Source: Pseudomonadota bacterium (lineage in GTDB: Bacteria > Pseudomonadota > Gammaproteobacteria > Burkholderiales > REEB80). From it: a stretch of DNA of 61,530 bases. A program made the position numbers and the translations under genes. Position 1 is the first letter of the stretch; the number at the start of each line of letters is the position of its first letter. This document shows positions 34,767 through 42,928 of this stretch, one piece after another. The notes beneath the pieces were generated by a model. That model was not told the DNA's origin. It ran no database searches and saw only the letters and a list, made by a program, of their open reading frames with translations. The DNA lies in the NCBI GenBank assembly GCA_028873515.1, contig JAGWIG010000012.1, forward strand, positions 1 through 61,530, given 5' to 3'.

Positions 34767-34958
34767 CTAAATGAGTTTCCCAATGAACCCCTTATACCGC
34801 GAATAGATTGCAGGGCGATGCAGTATAAGAGCCTTGAGATCTGCGTTAGTCATGGGGTTTTTCGGGTCGTTAATCATTTCCATAAATGCCCGATCCCTTT
34901 TCGCTATGCTGTCTCCAGCCTGGTAATATAGAAAGAGCTGATCTTTGTTAGTTGACAT
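34767..34958 (-). CDS. Small hypothetical protein
   Basis: 63 residues from ATG 34958 (MSTNKDQLF), with a modest GGAAC site; a longer frame starts at 35042 but would overlap the small membrane gene upstream. Basic, soluble, with helix MEMINDPKNPMTNADLKAL. Function unknown. Confidence 0.45.
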   Translation of the reverse strand: MSTNKDQLFLYYQAGDSIAKRDRAFMEMINDPKNPMTNADLKALILHRPAIYSRYKGFIGKLI

Positions 34959-35013
34959 AGGTTGTCCAGTTCCTTTTACAGAGAAAGGCCACCCTTTTAC
35001 AGGTGGCCTGGTA

Positions 35014-35106
35014 TCAATTCGATCTGGCTTTGACATAGCCAATGAATGTGGCCATGCAAAGCAATCCTATACAGATGATAATTGCCGCCACGATGGGTTC
35101 TGGCAT
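35014..35106 (-). CDS. 30-residue single-pass membrane peptide
   Basis: Too short for ordinary gene calls. ATG at 35106 has AATAGGAGACGATT, one of the better ribosome binding sites of the region. The peptide is PEPIVAAIIICIGLLCMAT-like, one hydrophobic helix and a basic end (YVKARSN). A hairpin AGGCCACC/GGTGGCCT follows (34983-35010). Function unknown. Confidence 0.55.
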   Translation of the reverse strand: MPEPIVAAIIICIGLLCMATFIGYVKARSN

Positions 35107-35170
35107 AATCGTCTCCTATTGTCCTTGTCCTAATTTTTATGAATGGTACTGAACTAGCACAAGTGCAAAA

Positions 35171-35362
35171 TTAGCCGCTATCAATCATGGACAGAAAAAG
35201 TGCAAAAGCTTGCATGCCTATAAAAATCAAGCCGCCAGCAATAAATGAACCTTTTATGCCAAAATAGCCGCCGCTAAAAATAAACGCAGAAGCGGCCCAT
35301 GACCTGTTACGGAAATCATCTGCCATTTTTTCAACGGCATTTTTATTAAATTTCAATTTCAT
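35171..35362 (-). CDS. Small two-pass membrane protein
   Basis: 63 residues with two hydrophobic segments (ASAFIFSGGYFGIKGSFI, AGGLIFIGMQAFALFLS) after a basic N-terminal helix. Strong GGAGCGAATC site. Preceded by leader motif F and a hairpin AGGGG/CCCCT. Function unknown. Confidence 0.6.
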   Translation of the reverse strand: MKLKFNKNAVEKMADDFRNRSWAASAFIFSGGYFGIKGSFIAGGLIFIGMQAFALFLSMIDSG

Positions 35363-35436
35363 GATTCGCTCCTTCGGTTAATGGGAGGGCGAATCTTTTC
35401 CCGTAGGGGTGAAGAGACGCCCCTGTGGGTTGAATA

Positions 35437-35473
35437 GAATTCCAGGTAACTCCTGGGTAGTTTCCAGCCATTA
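35437..35473 (-). promoter_or_regulatory. GAATTC stem-loop motif, copy F, with CATAAT box
   Basis: GAATTC and stem CCAGG/CCTGG at 35437-35455, with ATTATG (minus CATAAT) near 35470. 75 bp before the 63-aa gene. Minus-strand CATAATGGCT is the same as in leader copy 2. Confidence 0.5.
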
Positions 35474-35538
35474 TGTGTTCAAAATTTTGGATCCTGAGAT
35501 TGATTGCTGATCCTTTTTTTGTATTTCTCGTTTTGCAG

Positions 35539-35576
35539 AAAAAAGCCCGAACATGCCAAAAGGCACGAACGGGCTC
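35539..35576 (-). terminator. Terminator of the 205-aa gene
   Basis: AGCCCG ... GTGCC/GGCA(c) ... CGGGCT two-part stem, six T on the minus strand, 28 bp after the stop at 35604. Confidence 0.8.
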
Positions 35577-35603
35577 ATTGAATGACTGTATTTTTTCCTT
35601 TGG

Positions 35604-36221
35604 CTAGGTGCCCTGGTGAAAAATCATGTAGGCAACACCACGTTTTATGGCATCGTCAATATAAGGACGCAGTTTTTCCGGAACAGATGCGATGGGTATG
35701 CCTCCTACACCTAACCTGGAAAGATTCAGAATGAACTCATAGACTCCGTGTTCGCCATTTTGTTTATGGGAGAATGAGGCATTCTGCCGAATCCATTTCC
35801 ACTCGACCACATTGTCAGGCGTGTCATAATCGCCTATGGCGTCCTGCACCAGAATACTGGCAATTTTCTCAATTTCGACCACGGTAGAAAGATTGAAGGG
35901 CCGATTTTTGTTTTGCACTGCCTGGGCGCTTTCAGGTTCCTTAAAAGATGAATCAATGGCCGTTTCCACCTTTTCTGGTTGCTTTGCCGGTTCAGAAGTT
36001 TTTCTTAAATGCTGGTTAACGGTATCCAGAGTTTCCTGTGCACAACGTTTCCATGTTTCCATCGAAACAAATCCGTTATCCATGTCAGGAACGGGCGATT
36101 GCAGGATATGTCTTGAATAATATTCCAGTGCCACAAGTATAAAGGGCTGTATAAGTGCCCCGTTTACTGAATAGTTCATAAGGTGATCAATCACCTGCTG
36201 GTTTGTTTTATGGGTTTTCAT
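35604..36221 (-). CDS. Hypothetical protein
   Basis: 205 residues, soluble, no recognised motif. A conserved-looking helix pair LMNYSVNGALIQPFILVALEYYSRHIL occupies the start, a Glu/Pro/Lys linker lies near 80-105, and the end is DDAIKRGVAYMIFHQG. AAAGAAAG precedes ATG. May be element-specific; close to the nuclease gene but with its own terminator. Confidence 0.5.
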   Translation of the reverse strand: MKTHKTNQQVIDHLMNYSVNGALIQPFILVALEYYSRHILQSPVPDMDNGFVSMETWKRCAQETLDTVNQHLRKTSEPAKQPEKVETAIDSSFKEPESAQAVQNKNRPFNLSTVVEIEKIASILVQDAIGDYDTPDNVVEWKWIRQNASFSHKQNGEHGVYEFILNLSRLGVGGIPIASVPEKLRPYIDDAIKRGVAYMIFHQGT

Positions 36222-36273
36222 GAATATCTTTCTTTAATCAGATTGAACTGAATTATTTTTCTATGAGTTTGAT

Positions 36274-36297
36274 AAAACCAGGCTGTTACGCCTGGTT
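36274..36297 (-). terminator. Terminator of the PLD nuclease gene
   Basis: AACCAGGC/GCCTGGTT stem with 6-nt loop, then TTTTATC on the minus strand, just after the stop at 36304. Confidence 0.8.
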
Positions 36298-36303
36298 ATT
36301 CAA

Positions 36304-36930
36304 TTACTGGATTTGTTGTGACAGGGATTTTCGCCAATCCCAGTTCTTGATATAAAGATTTGCCAAAGCGGGATCATCCTTAATCAACAGAATGTTCTCG
36401 GCATTGTACTTTTGTGCAGACACACTGAAGTTGAAGCTGCCCGTCAAGACTGCCTGATCATCAAAGATCATGACCTTGTTATGGGCAATATCTACCGTAT
36501 TATCAATCCAGACTGGAACATGATGTTCGCGCATCGTCATGATGCCTGAATAACGCTCATGTTCATTGGATTTGTCTGCGATGACTTCTACATCTACCCC
36601 TCGATCCTTTGCCCTGGCAAGTGCGGAGATAATTGGCTTACTGGTAAAACTATAGGCCTGGACCAGAATCTGATGTTGGGCATGGTTGATTTCACTGACA
36701 ATGACACGGGTGGCATCGCCATTTGGGCTGAATGCAACAATGACTGCACTGTCAATCCGGATTTGCCTGGCTGGCATGGCCCGCTCACTGTACACCCGGT
36801 TATTATATTTATTGCTGTTCTGATATGCAGACTGGTGCAGGAAACGTTCGCCAAGGCTTAACAATCCATATGCATGGGCATTTGAAACAAAACAGGATGC
36901 AGCAAGCATCATTAAAACCATTATGCGCAT
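36304..36930 (-). CDS. Secreted phospholipase D-family endonuclease (Nuc-like)
   Basis: A 208-residue protein with a signal peptide (RIMVLMMLAASCFVSNAHA) and one PLD motif, H151-N-K-V-M-I-F-D-D (HxKx4D), then TGSFNFS near 164-170. This matches the Nuc endonucleases of conjugative plasmids such as pKM101, which act as dimers on nucleic acid in the periplasm. AAGGAAG is upstream of ATG. Its start overlaps a small basic peptide gene (36921-37058). Confidence 0.85.
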   Translation of the reverse strand: MRIMVLMMLAASCFVSNAHAYGLLSLGERFLHQSAYQNSNKYNNRVYSERAMPARQIRIDSAVIVAFSPNGDATRVIVSEINHAQHQILVQAYSFTSKPIISALARAKDRGVDVEVIADKSNEHERYSGIMTMREHHVPVWIDNTVDIAHNKVMIFDDQAVLTGSFNFSVSAQKYNAENILLIKDDPALANLYIKNWDWRKSLSQQIQ

Positions 36931-37058
36931 TTTAAGCTTCCTTTGATTTCTTTCATGAGTTGGTTCTTGAAATGTTTCCTGATGGATTTCATGGGTTTTG
37001 CATGAACGCCACCTTTGCGCATGATAGGTGCGCAGGCATACCTGTTACGTAATTTCAT
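36921..37058 (-). CDS. Small basic peptide coupled to the PLD nuclease
   Basis: 45 residues, rich in Lys/Arg (KLRNRYACAP, MKSIRKHFKNQ) with two cysteines. TTGGAAAACAAA precedes the ATG; the last codons overlap the nuclease start by 10 bp, so it may couple translation. No known family; could also be a leader peptide. Confidence 0.4.
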   Translation of the reverse strand: MKLRNRYACAPIMRKGGVHAKPMKSIRKHFKNQLMKEIKGSLKCA

Positions 37059-37222
37059 TTTGTTTTCCAACAGGTTGGGTTGTTTTTTGATGACCTGAAT
37101 ACCAGATCAATGAAATGGATTCTGTGGGCTCCACAGACAAGTAATTAGTTTCAATTATGGGAAGCTCATTTCCGTATTCATTATTAAATGATGGCATTTT
37201 ATTCTAACTATTTGCACATAAT

Positions 37223-37789
37223 TTGAAGGGCCAGATTCCCAAAATTAATGAAACATCTTGGGAAATTGACGTAGTGCATAATCAATCCATTCAGAAAGAA
37301 CATGTTTGCCAGCAGTTCGGAGTCACTTCAGTACCTAAACGGGTTCAAGTCAGAACTTCCCCTGCATCAAAGACACTACGAAAGGATTTCAATTTCGTTT
37401 CACAGGGCATCATTCTGGCAGAGCGAAGCCAATGCCGTATCGGTTGCAATATGCCCATGTTCCTTGAGCAGTTGCGTAAATCCGAAACAATAATCAGGGG
37501 TGCTGCAAAGGTTATTGATGCGCTGATCGTAACCCATGATGTTTCTCAAGATGATCTTCAATTCCTGTTTGATTGTGTTATTCAAATTCCCAGCCCAATC
37601 ATGATGCGATACCTGGACTTAATTCTCGAAGCGGATCGGGTGTTGTCGCTTTTATTAATTCTTCTTGCTTATAACCACATCGATAGCGATGGAAAAATCA
37701 AGTATTACGGAGAGGTACGTCGTGCCTTAATAGCCATCAAGATTGCAGCGCAGGGTATTGAACCATTTACTTCAAAAAAGGAAAAATAA
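37223..37789 (+). CDS. Unknown protein directly upstream of the orphan CRISPR array
   Basis: Up to 188 residues from a TTG at 37223; the real start is uncertain (an ATG at about 37451 gives about 113 residues). The C-terminal 115 residues are clearly helical and hydrophobic (SPIMMRYLDLILEADRVLSLLLILLAY) with a basic end. No ribosome binding site is convincing. It ends 32 bp before the first orphan-array repeat, in the cas2 position relative to the array, but has no resemblance to Cas2. Confidence 0.45.
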   Translation: MKGQIPKINETSWEIDVVHNQSIQKEHVCQQFGVTSVPKRVQVRTSPASKTLRKDFNFVSQGIILAERSQCRIGCNMPMFLEQLRKSETIIRGAAKVIDALIVTHDVSQDDLQFLFDCVIQIPSPIMMRYLDLILEADRVLSLLLILLAYNHIDSDGKIKYYGEVRRALIAIKIAAQGIEPFTSKKEK

Positions 37790-37821
37790 ATTTCAATTTG
37801 TAGTCCTGGATTTCAGAAAGA

Positions 37822-37969
37822 GTATCCCCCGCGCACGCGGGGATTAAAGGGCTTCAGTTTTGATGTCTTTGGCAAGTTCGTTGTATCCCCCGCGCACGCG
37901 GGGATTAAAGAATCGTTGAACCTTATCAGCAATACAGTTTTGTATCCCCCACACACGTGGGGATTAAAG
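37822..37969 (+). CRISPR. Orphan 3-repeat CRISPR array
   Basis: 28-nt repeats at 37822, 37883 and 37942, spacers of 33 and 31 nt. They share GTAT..CCCC..GGGGATTAAAG with the main array, but the stem is CCCCGCG/CGCGGGG in repeats 1-2 and CCCCAC/GTGGGG in repeat 3, so paired bases change together and the hairpin is kept. A broken GGGGATTGAA follows repeat 3. No cas genes adjoin; the Cas6e at 20974 could process it. The 340-bp gap from 37790 to 38129 holds nothing else except the OMP gene promoter. Confidence 0.85.
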
Positions 37970-38129
37970 ATGGGGATTGAATGATTTGATTAATCGCTAA
38001 TCTTTCGGCCCTTGACAATTATTTTAAACCTATAGAATTAAATTTAATGATTCAGGCAATTCATGGAATCAGAGCCCCTTCTTTCCATCCAGCAAAGCTG
38101 GAAAAAAAACATCAACAAGGAGTATGTAA

Positions 38130-38927
38130 TTGAACAAATTCGTTAAATCATTAACCGCCCAAAAACTGGGTTTTGTTTTACTGTTAGCCATGTCACCCCT
38201 GGCCCATGCCTCGTGGAAAGTAGGTTCTGGCGTGGAACAATTCAACTGGCATGAATATGCCAGTAACGGAAGCCTTCTGGACAAGGAACAAGGTGCTCGT
38301 TATGACCTGTTTGCCAGTTATCTTCAGAACGGGAATGAAGGTCTGCTGTTTGGTTGGCATGGCAAATTCTATACAGGGGATCCGACTTATAACGGAGCCA
38401 CCCAGCTCGGGGTACCCTATAACTCTGACTCCCAGTATAACGGCCTCAATAATGAATTGTTGGCTGTTTACCGAACCCGTCTTGACAGCAAGCGGGTGGA
38501 CTGGACTACAGGGCTTGGATATGACATGTGGAGACGCGGAACCCGCAATACCCTGCTTGGCATGACCCAGAATGAAGACTGGAACGTTGTATATGCCAAA
38601 TTTGGTGGTGAAATCTATCAGCATGCCCATTCCGGTTGGCATGGCGGCGGCGGTGTGCGCTATACGCTTTATACAAGTGAAAACAGCCATTTTGATGCCC
38701 TTGGGGCCAGTTCCAATCCATCGCTCAGCCCTGGTAAATCGTATGGCTATGATGTAAATGGCGGATACCGGATTAACCGGCACTGGGATTTTACGGCTTA
38801 TTACAGCTATACAAGGTTTACCCAGTCCTCACCTGTATCTCTCTCATTTGGAGGCCTTGCCGCCAGTGCATTTCAACCCTTGTCTGTCCAGAAAGATATA
38901 GGGGCTAACATTTCGTATCAGTTCTAG
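38130..38927 (+). CDS. Outer-membrane beta-barrel protein
   Basis: 265 residues, TTG start with AAGGAG 8 bp upstream. Signal peptide LGFVLLLAMSPLAHA, alternating aromatic beta strands, and the C-terminal aromatic SYQF needed for barrel insertion. The strand count suggests 8-10 strands. No catalytic residues that would mark an omptin or deacylase are evident. Own terminator at 38952. Possibly an element-borne surface exclusion, porin or receptor protein. Confidence 0.75.
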   Translation: MNKFVKSLTAQKLGFVLLLAMSPLAHASWKVGSGVEQFNWHEYASNGSLLDKEQGARYDLFASYLQNGNEGLLFGWHGKFYTGDPTYNGATQLGVPYNSDSQYNGLNNELLAVYRTRLDSKRVDWTTGLGYDMWRRGTRNTLLGMTQNEDWNVVYAKFGGEIYQHAHSGWHGGGGVRYTLYTSENSHFDALGASSNPSLSPGKSYGYDVNGGYRINRHWDFTAYYSYTRFTQSSPVSLSFGGLAASAFQPLSVQKDIGANISYQF

Positions 38928-38951
38928 TGTTTAAGCAGTTAAATCATAAAG

Positions 38952-38984
38952 GAACGGCGGCACATGTAAGGCCGCCGTTCTTAT
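38952..38984 (+). terminator. Terminator of the OMP gene
   Basis: GAACGGCGGC/GCCGCCGTTC, 10-bp perfect stem with TTAT after it. Confidence 0.8.
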
Positions 38985-39018
38985 CCCCGAATGGGAAGAG
39001 TTGTAAAGGAGAGTTATC

Positions 39019-41091
39019 GTGTTATCCGATTTTGATGTATCTGAGGCGTTACGTCGCCTGAGCGAGGTTTTGCCTGGTTTCAGACAGCGTAATGAACAGG
39101 TTCAAATGATGGATATCGTTTCACAAACGTTTGGCTCGGATAATCAGGCTTTTGCCATGATTGAAGCTGGGACCGGGACAGGCAAGACGTTTTCATATCT
39201 GCTGCCAGGGATTATTGCCTCAAAAAGAACGGGTAAGCGTCTTGTAATATCTACGGCAACGGTTGCTTTGCAAGACCAGTTGATTGCCAAGGATCTTCCC
39301 ACTTTAGCCAAAGTTTTCCCCGGACTGAAATATGCCGTTGCCAAAGGCAAAAACCGTTATGCCTGTTTAATGAAGCTGGATCATCAGGCATCTGGCATCC
39401 AGACAGATATCTTTGCCGCTGAAACAGAGACCCCCTCGGTTCACGCATCCCTTCTGTATGGACTGATACGTGATGACTTGTGGGATGGAGGGCGTGACAC
39501 CCTGGCTGTTCCTGTCCAGGATTCAGAATGGAAAAAAGTTTCTGTGGACTCTGCTACCTGCATGGGGCGTGGATGTCGTCATTTTAACGAATGCCCCTAT
39601 ATTGCTGCACGTAGCGAGTTTGATAAATCAGATGTGATTGTGGCTAATCACGATGTTTTAATGTTTGCCTATCAAAATCCACATTCAAAAATATTACCGG
39701 AACCAGAAAATTCCAACATTGTGTTAGACGAAGGCCATCATTTGCCTGATAAGGTTATTAAAACAGGGCAACTTTCCGTCATGATGCAAAAGGCTTCAGA
39801 GTTGATTAAAGCAGCACCGGATATTATTTCTGCCTGCATTCCGGATCAAAATCTGGCGGAACTCGCCATGACTTATGCTGAAACCACCTATGCTGATTTG
39901 CGCCATCTTCGCAGACAGATCGGAAACCTGTTCCTGTCAAAGCCAAAAAACCTGATTGAAGCAACATCCAGCCTCGTTTTTCCTTTTGAAGGCATTGGAG
40001 AAATCCTGTCCGTATCGCAGGAAGGACTGCTTGGCCGGTTAAATGAAATGAACTCGATTGCCAAACGGGCAAAAAAAACCTCGGAAAGCCATATGCGGGA
40101 TTTAAAAAACAGGCATGCGGACATAGCCCTGATAATGAAGGCAGAAAGAAGCTATGGCAAAGTGTCTTCCCTGGAAAGGGAAATTGACTCCATAGTCCAA
40201 GGTATTGAAGCGTTTGCCGACGAAGATGATGAGGGGGGGACTGCTCGATGGGTTGAAACGGTTCCCTATGCGGGTAAAAAGGATTACCAGACGGTTGCTG
40301 CCCCTATTGATGCATCCTATGTCATGCGTGGATTATGGAAAAAAATGCATGCCGCCGTGATTACGTCTGCTACGCTTGCCCCTTATGGGGATCTTAGACA
40401 GACAGTAAGAAATTTCGGATTACCAAAAAGCACAGCAACAGCCATTATTGAATCTCCGTTTGATTATGGTCGATCCAGAATGGTCATCCCTCCCATGAAA
40501 TCGGATCCGAGAAATCATGAATCACATACGCGGGAAGTCGCCAGAATGTTGCCGGAATATTTGTCCTTTGCAAGAGGATCACTCATTTTGTTTGCATCCA
40601 TGCGGCAGATGAAAGATGTTTTTTCAAGACTGTTGCCTGAGATTAAAAAAACCATTCTGGTGCAAGGCAACATTGGAAAAGCTGAAATTCTGAGGCTGCA
40701 CCGTGAAAGGATTGGGCAGGGTTTATCCAGCGCCATTTTTGGACTGGCCAGCTTTGGGGAAGGTATCGATCTACCAGGTGAATTATGTGAATTGGTTTTA
40801 ATTGTCAAACTACCTTTTGATCCGCCTGGCGAGCCTTATGCTGTAGCGAAAGAAAGGTGGGTGATTGATCATGATGGGAATCCCTTTATGGATTTACAGG
40901 TGCCCAAGGCGGCTATCATTTTAAAACAGCAAACAGGACGGCTCCTACGCCATGAAAATGATACGGGCGTGGTTGTTGTGCTGGATAATCGCCTGATTGC
41001 GACCTCTTACGGAAAATTGATGTTGAAAGGTCTGCCTTTCAAGAAATATTCCAGAAAAATTCCTGACGCACGCCATACTGCCGTGGCCTGA
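39019..41091 (+). CDS. dinG: DinG-family Fe-S helicase
   Basis: 690 residues, GTG start with AAAGGAGAG. SF2 helicase of the DinG/YoaA family: Walker A GTGTGKT (51-57), DEGH (237-240), FGEGIDLPG and QQTGRLLR (motif VI). C116, C181, C186 and C192 keep the 4Fe-4S spacing C-x4-C-x5-C seen in E. coli DinG. Unlike csf4 it therefore has an intact cluster site. Role in this element: unwinding of R-loops or D-loops, or repair. It lies close to the orphan array. Confidence 0.92.
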   Translation: MLSDFDVSEALRRLSEVLPGFRQRNEQVQMMDIVSQTFGSDNQAFAMIEAGTGTGKTFSYLLPGIIASKRTGKRLVISTATVALQDQLIAKDLPTLAKVFPGLKYAVAKGKNRYACLMKLDHQASGIQTDIFAAETETPSVHASLLYGLIRDDLWDGGRDTLAVPVQDSEWKKVSVDSATCMGRGCRHFNECPYIAARSEFDKSDVIVANHDVLMFAYQNPHSKILPEPENSNIVLDEGHHLPDKVIKTGQLSVMMQKASELIKAAPDIISACIPDQNLAELAMTYAETTYADLRHLRRQIGNLFLSKPKNLIEATSSLVFPFEGIGEILSVSQEGLLGRLNEMNSIAKRAKKTSESHMRDLKNRHADIALIMKAERSYGKVSSLEREIDSIVQGIEAFADEDDEGGTARWVETVPYAGKKDYQTVAAPIDASYVMRGLWKKMHAAVITSATLAPYGDLRQTVRNFGLPKSTATAIIESPFDYGRSRMVIPPMKSDPRNHESHTREVARMLPEYLSFARGSLILFASMRQMKDVFSRLLPEIKKTILVQGNIGKAEILRLHRERIGQGLSSAIFGLASFGEGIDLPGELCELVLIVKLPFDPPGEPYAVAKERWVIDHDGNPFMDLQVPKAAIILKQQTGRLLRHENDTGVVVVLDNRLIATSYGKLMLKGLPFKKYSRKIPDARHTAVA

Positions 41092-41112
41092 TTTTTCTCC
41101 TTGTACGGCCTT

Positions 41113-41138
41113 GGCCATCGCTCCGGTGGCCTTTTTTT
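41113..41138 (+). terminator. Terminator of dinG
   Basis: GGCCA ... TGGCC followed by seven T; reaches the end of the convergent higA-like gene. Confidence 0.85.
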
Positions 41139-41604
41139 ATATTCCGGCTGGAATGAATACAGCAGGGCTGACAGAAAAAAATCCGGCCAGTTTTCCGGCC
41201 AGTGCGGCATTAATTTTTCTTTTGCCCGAAAGGATTGCAGACAGGTTGCCCTGCGGAATGATATGCGCCAGATCATTCTGTTTTAATCCACCCTGCTCTA
41301 TCAGATACCGTAAAGCTTCTTTAGGCTCGATATCCTTTATTGGATAATGTTTGGCATCATAAGCAGATATAAGCGCACCAACTATTTCAAGCAGCCCAAA
41401 TAGAACGTGAGTTTCATCATTGCCAACCGTATCCAGCAAGGTGTTCATGAGATCTACCATGCGGTTATAGTTGTTTTCATCGTGAATTGGGCGCAAATGT
41501 ACAAGGTGATCCAGTGCCTCCCAGGCTGATTGTAGTGACGGAACATCAAAAGTATCAATAGCAGTTTGCATGGTTAACCTTTTTCCTGCCGATGCTGTTT
41601 GCAC
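41137..41604 (-). CDS. higA: HigA-type antitoxin
   Basis: 155 residues, a DNA-binding antitoxin of the HigA family. The C-terminal HTH (LRYLIEQGGLKQNDLAHIIPQGNLSAILSGKR, about 95-130) matches the family, and the N-terminal helical part is also usual. AAAAAGG before ATG. Its toxin partner upstream is apparently truncated, so this may be a solo antitoxin. Confidence 0.8.
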   Translation of the reverse strand: MQTASAGKRLTMQTAIDTFDVPSLQSAWEALDHLVHLRPIHDENNYNRMVDLMNTLLDTVGNDETHVLFGLLEIVGALISAYDAKHYPIKDIEPKEALRYLIEQGGLKQNDLAHIIPQGNLSAILSGKRKINAALAGKLAGFFSVSPAVFIPAGI

Positions 41605-41864
41605 CAGTCATCATATTCACGATGGGTGAAAACATACCGGATATAAACTTTTCCTACAGGATAATAAACAAGCGCAATCACCCGGTAGTTATTCCCGCCT
41701 ATATTAAAAATCGTGTAACCTGAAACGTAACCTGTAACCTGATGTAACTTATTCACATTTTCGTTCAGGTTACACTTAACTAATTGATATGTATTAATAA
41801 TAACGAAAATGTAACCTTGTAACCTGAAAAAATGGAAGATGGGGGAAGATATATAACTAGCCAT
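41574..41864 (-). pseudogene. higB: HigB-like toxin, C-terminal half only
   Basis: The C-terminal 47 residues (IFNIGGNNYRVIALVYYP, VYIRYVFTHREYDDW) are the HigB/RelE-like toxin fold, but the first ~50 codons come from the repeat cluster at 41715-42014 (VNKLHQVTGYVSG) and do not match HigB. Thus the toxin gene looks broken by the repeats. It overlaps higA by 31 bp as usual for higBA operons. Confidence 0.6.
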
Positions 41865-42014
41865 AAATCACATTTAACATATGCTGACGAACCGCATATT
41901 TCTACTATATACCTATATAAAACAGGTTACAAAGTTACAAATTAATCACACTACTGATTTCATTAAGAATTTTTGTAACCTGAAATGTAACCTGTAACTT
42001 TTCCATCAGGTTAC
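41715..42014. repeat. Iteron-like cluster of GTAACCTG
   Basis: GTAACCTG or its complement at 41715, 41727, 41734, 41766 (reverse), 41819, 41923 (reverse), 41975, 41987 and 42007 (reverse), and GTAACCTT at 41811. Two blocks have the same order: GTAACCTGAAAYGTAACCTG, then GTAACYT, then a reverse copy. In between is an AT-rich stretch (TATATAACTAG, CTACTATATACCTATATAA). Candidate replication origin, partition site or operator. Confidence 0.6.
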
Positions 42015-42077
42015 AAAGTTACAAACAACCCTCTTCATTAATTTAAGCCCATGCATTCCAAAGACCCTGATGTCCTC

Positions 42078-42419
42078 CTAACCAGAAAATACCACAGAGA
42101 GTTTGCCTGGCTGTAACCTGGAAGATGTTTTGACAACGATTTTCACATCCCTACCTAACAGGGTAAGGCATTCCATCATTTTGGCCTCGGATATTCCGCG
42201 AAACTGTCCACGGAGCAGGCTGGAAAGCTTAGGTTGGGTCAGGTGTAAAAGTTTGGCTGCATCGGTTTGAGTCAGATGCCTTCTCTTAAGAATATCACGA
42301 ATTTTTGTGGCAAGCTGTGCTTTCACCAGCATTTCACTAGCATTCTTATACCCCAGATCGAGATAAACATTTTCACTGCCTGATTCCATTTCAACGATTT
42401 CATGGTTGACTGGTTTCAT
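42078..42419 (-). CDS. HTH antitoxin, second TA pair
   Basis: 113 residues. Helix-turn-helix of the HigA-2/HTH_37 type (LKRRHLTQTDAAKLLHLTQPKLSSLLRG, about 44-72). It starts with AAGGAG and overlaps the toxin gene end by 3 bp. It should bind its toxin and repress the operon. Confidence 0.82.
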   Translation of the reverse strand: MKPVNHEIVEMESGSENVYLDLGYKNASEMLVKAQLATKIRDILKRRHLTQTDAAKLLHLTQPKLSSLLRGQFRGISEAKMMECLTLLGRDVKIVVKTSSRLQPGKLSVVFSG

Positions 42420-42778
42420 TATCGGACTCCTTTTGACTTTTGTTCTGCAATCCGCAGACGATCCCGAATCAGATCCATGTCGGGTTTCGGCGTCTTGACG
42501 CCTTGCGTAGATTTTTTTTGAAAGACATGCAGAACATAAACAGCATCACTGAAACGAACGGTGTAAACCGCCCGATATGCGTTTCCATTCAAATCTTCAA
42601 TTACCTCAATCACACCAGCCGAACCGAATCCATGCAAGGGTTTTGCCTGTTCATGCTTTCTGCCTGTCTGCGCCAGATGTAAGGCGTAACCAAACAGGTC
42701 AATCACTTCATCAGGCAGGGAAAGCAGATCCTTTTTGCTTGATCCTATCCAGCCCAACAGTTTGGTGTGTTCCGACAT
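42419..42778 (-). CDS. Gp49-like (RelE/HigB superfamily) toxin
   Basis: 119 residues, phage-derived Gp49-like family: WIGSSKKDLLSLP, then YRAVYTVRFSDAVYVLHVFQKKS, and LIRDRLRIAEQK. Such toxins are ribosome-dependent mRNA nucleases; here paired with the HTH antitoxin downstream. The ATG lies 6 bp from a TATAAT, which could mean a leaderless or short-leader transcript. Confidence 0.85.
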   Translation of the reverse strand: MSEHTKLLGWIGSSKKDLLSLPDEVIDLFGYALHLAQTGRKHEQAKPLHGFGSAGVIEVIEDLNGNAYRAVYTVRFSDAVYVLHVFQKKSTQGVKTPKPDMDLIRDRLRIAEQKSKGVR

Positions 42779-42928
42779 GGCTTGATTATACCCATATGGA
42801 TATAAAAAAACAAAAAATTATCAAAGTGTTCCTCTTATAGACCCGGGTTTAGCTTTTTTCCCGAAATTTCAATCGTTGGCAATAAGAAATACAGGGGATG
42901 TCCCTGTAATCTTTAGGAGCACTCAACC

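Noticed and set aside
26699-37969. Self-targeting by spacers of either array within this window
   Set aside because: I compared spacer cores by eye with the window and saw no long match; a computed search is still needed.
38193-38783. 196-codon minus-strand frame opposite the OMP gene
   Set aside because: Shadow of a real gene; the plus-strand frame has signal peptide, barrel pattern and start site.
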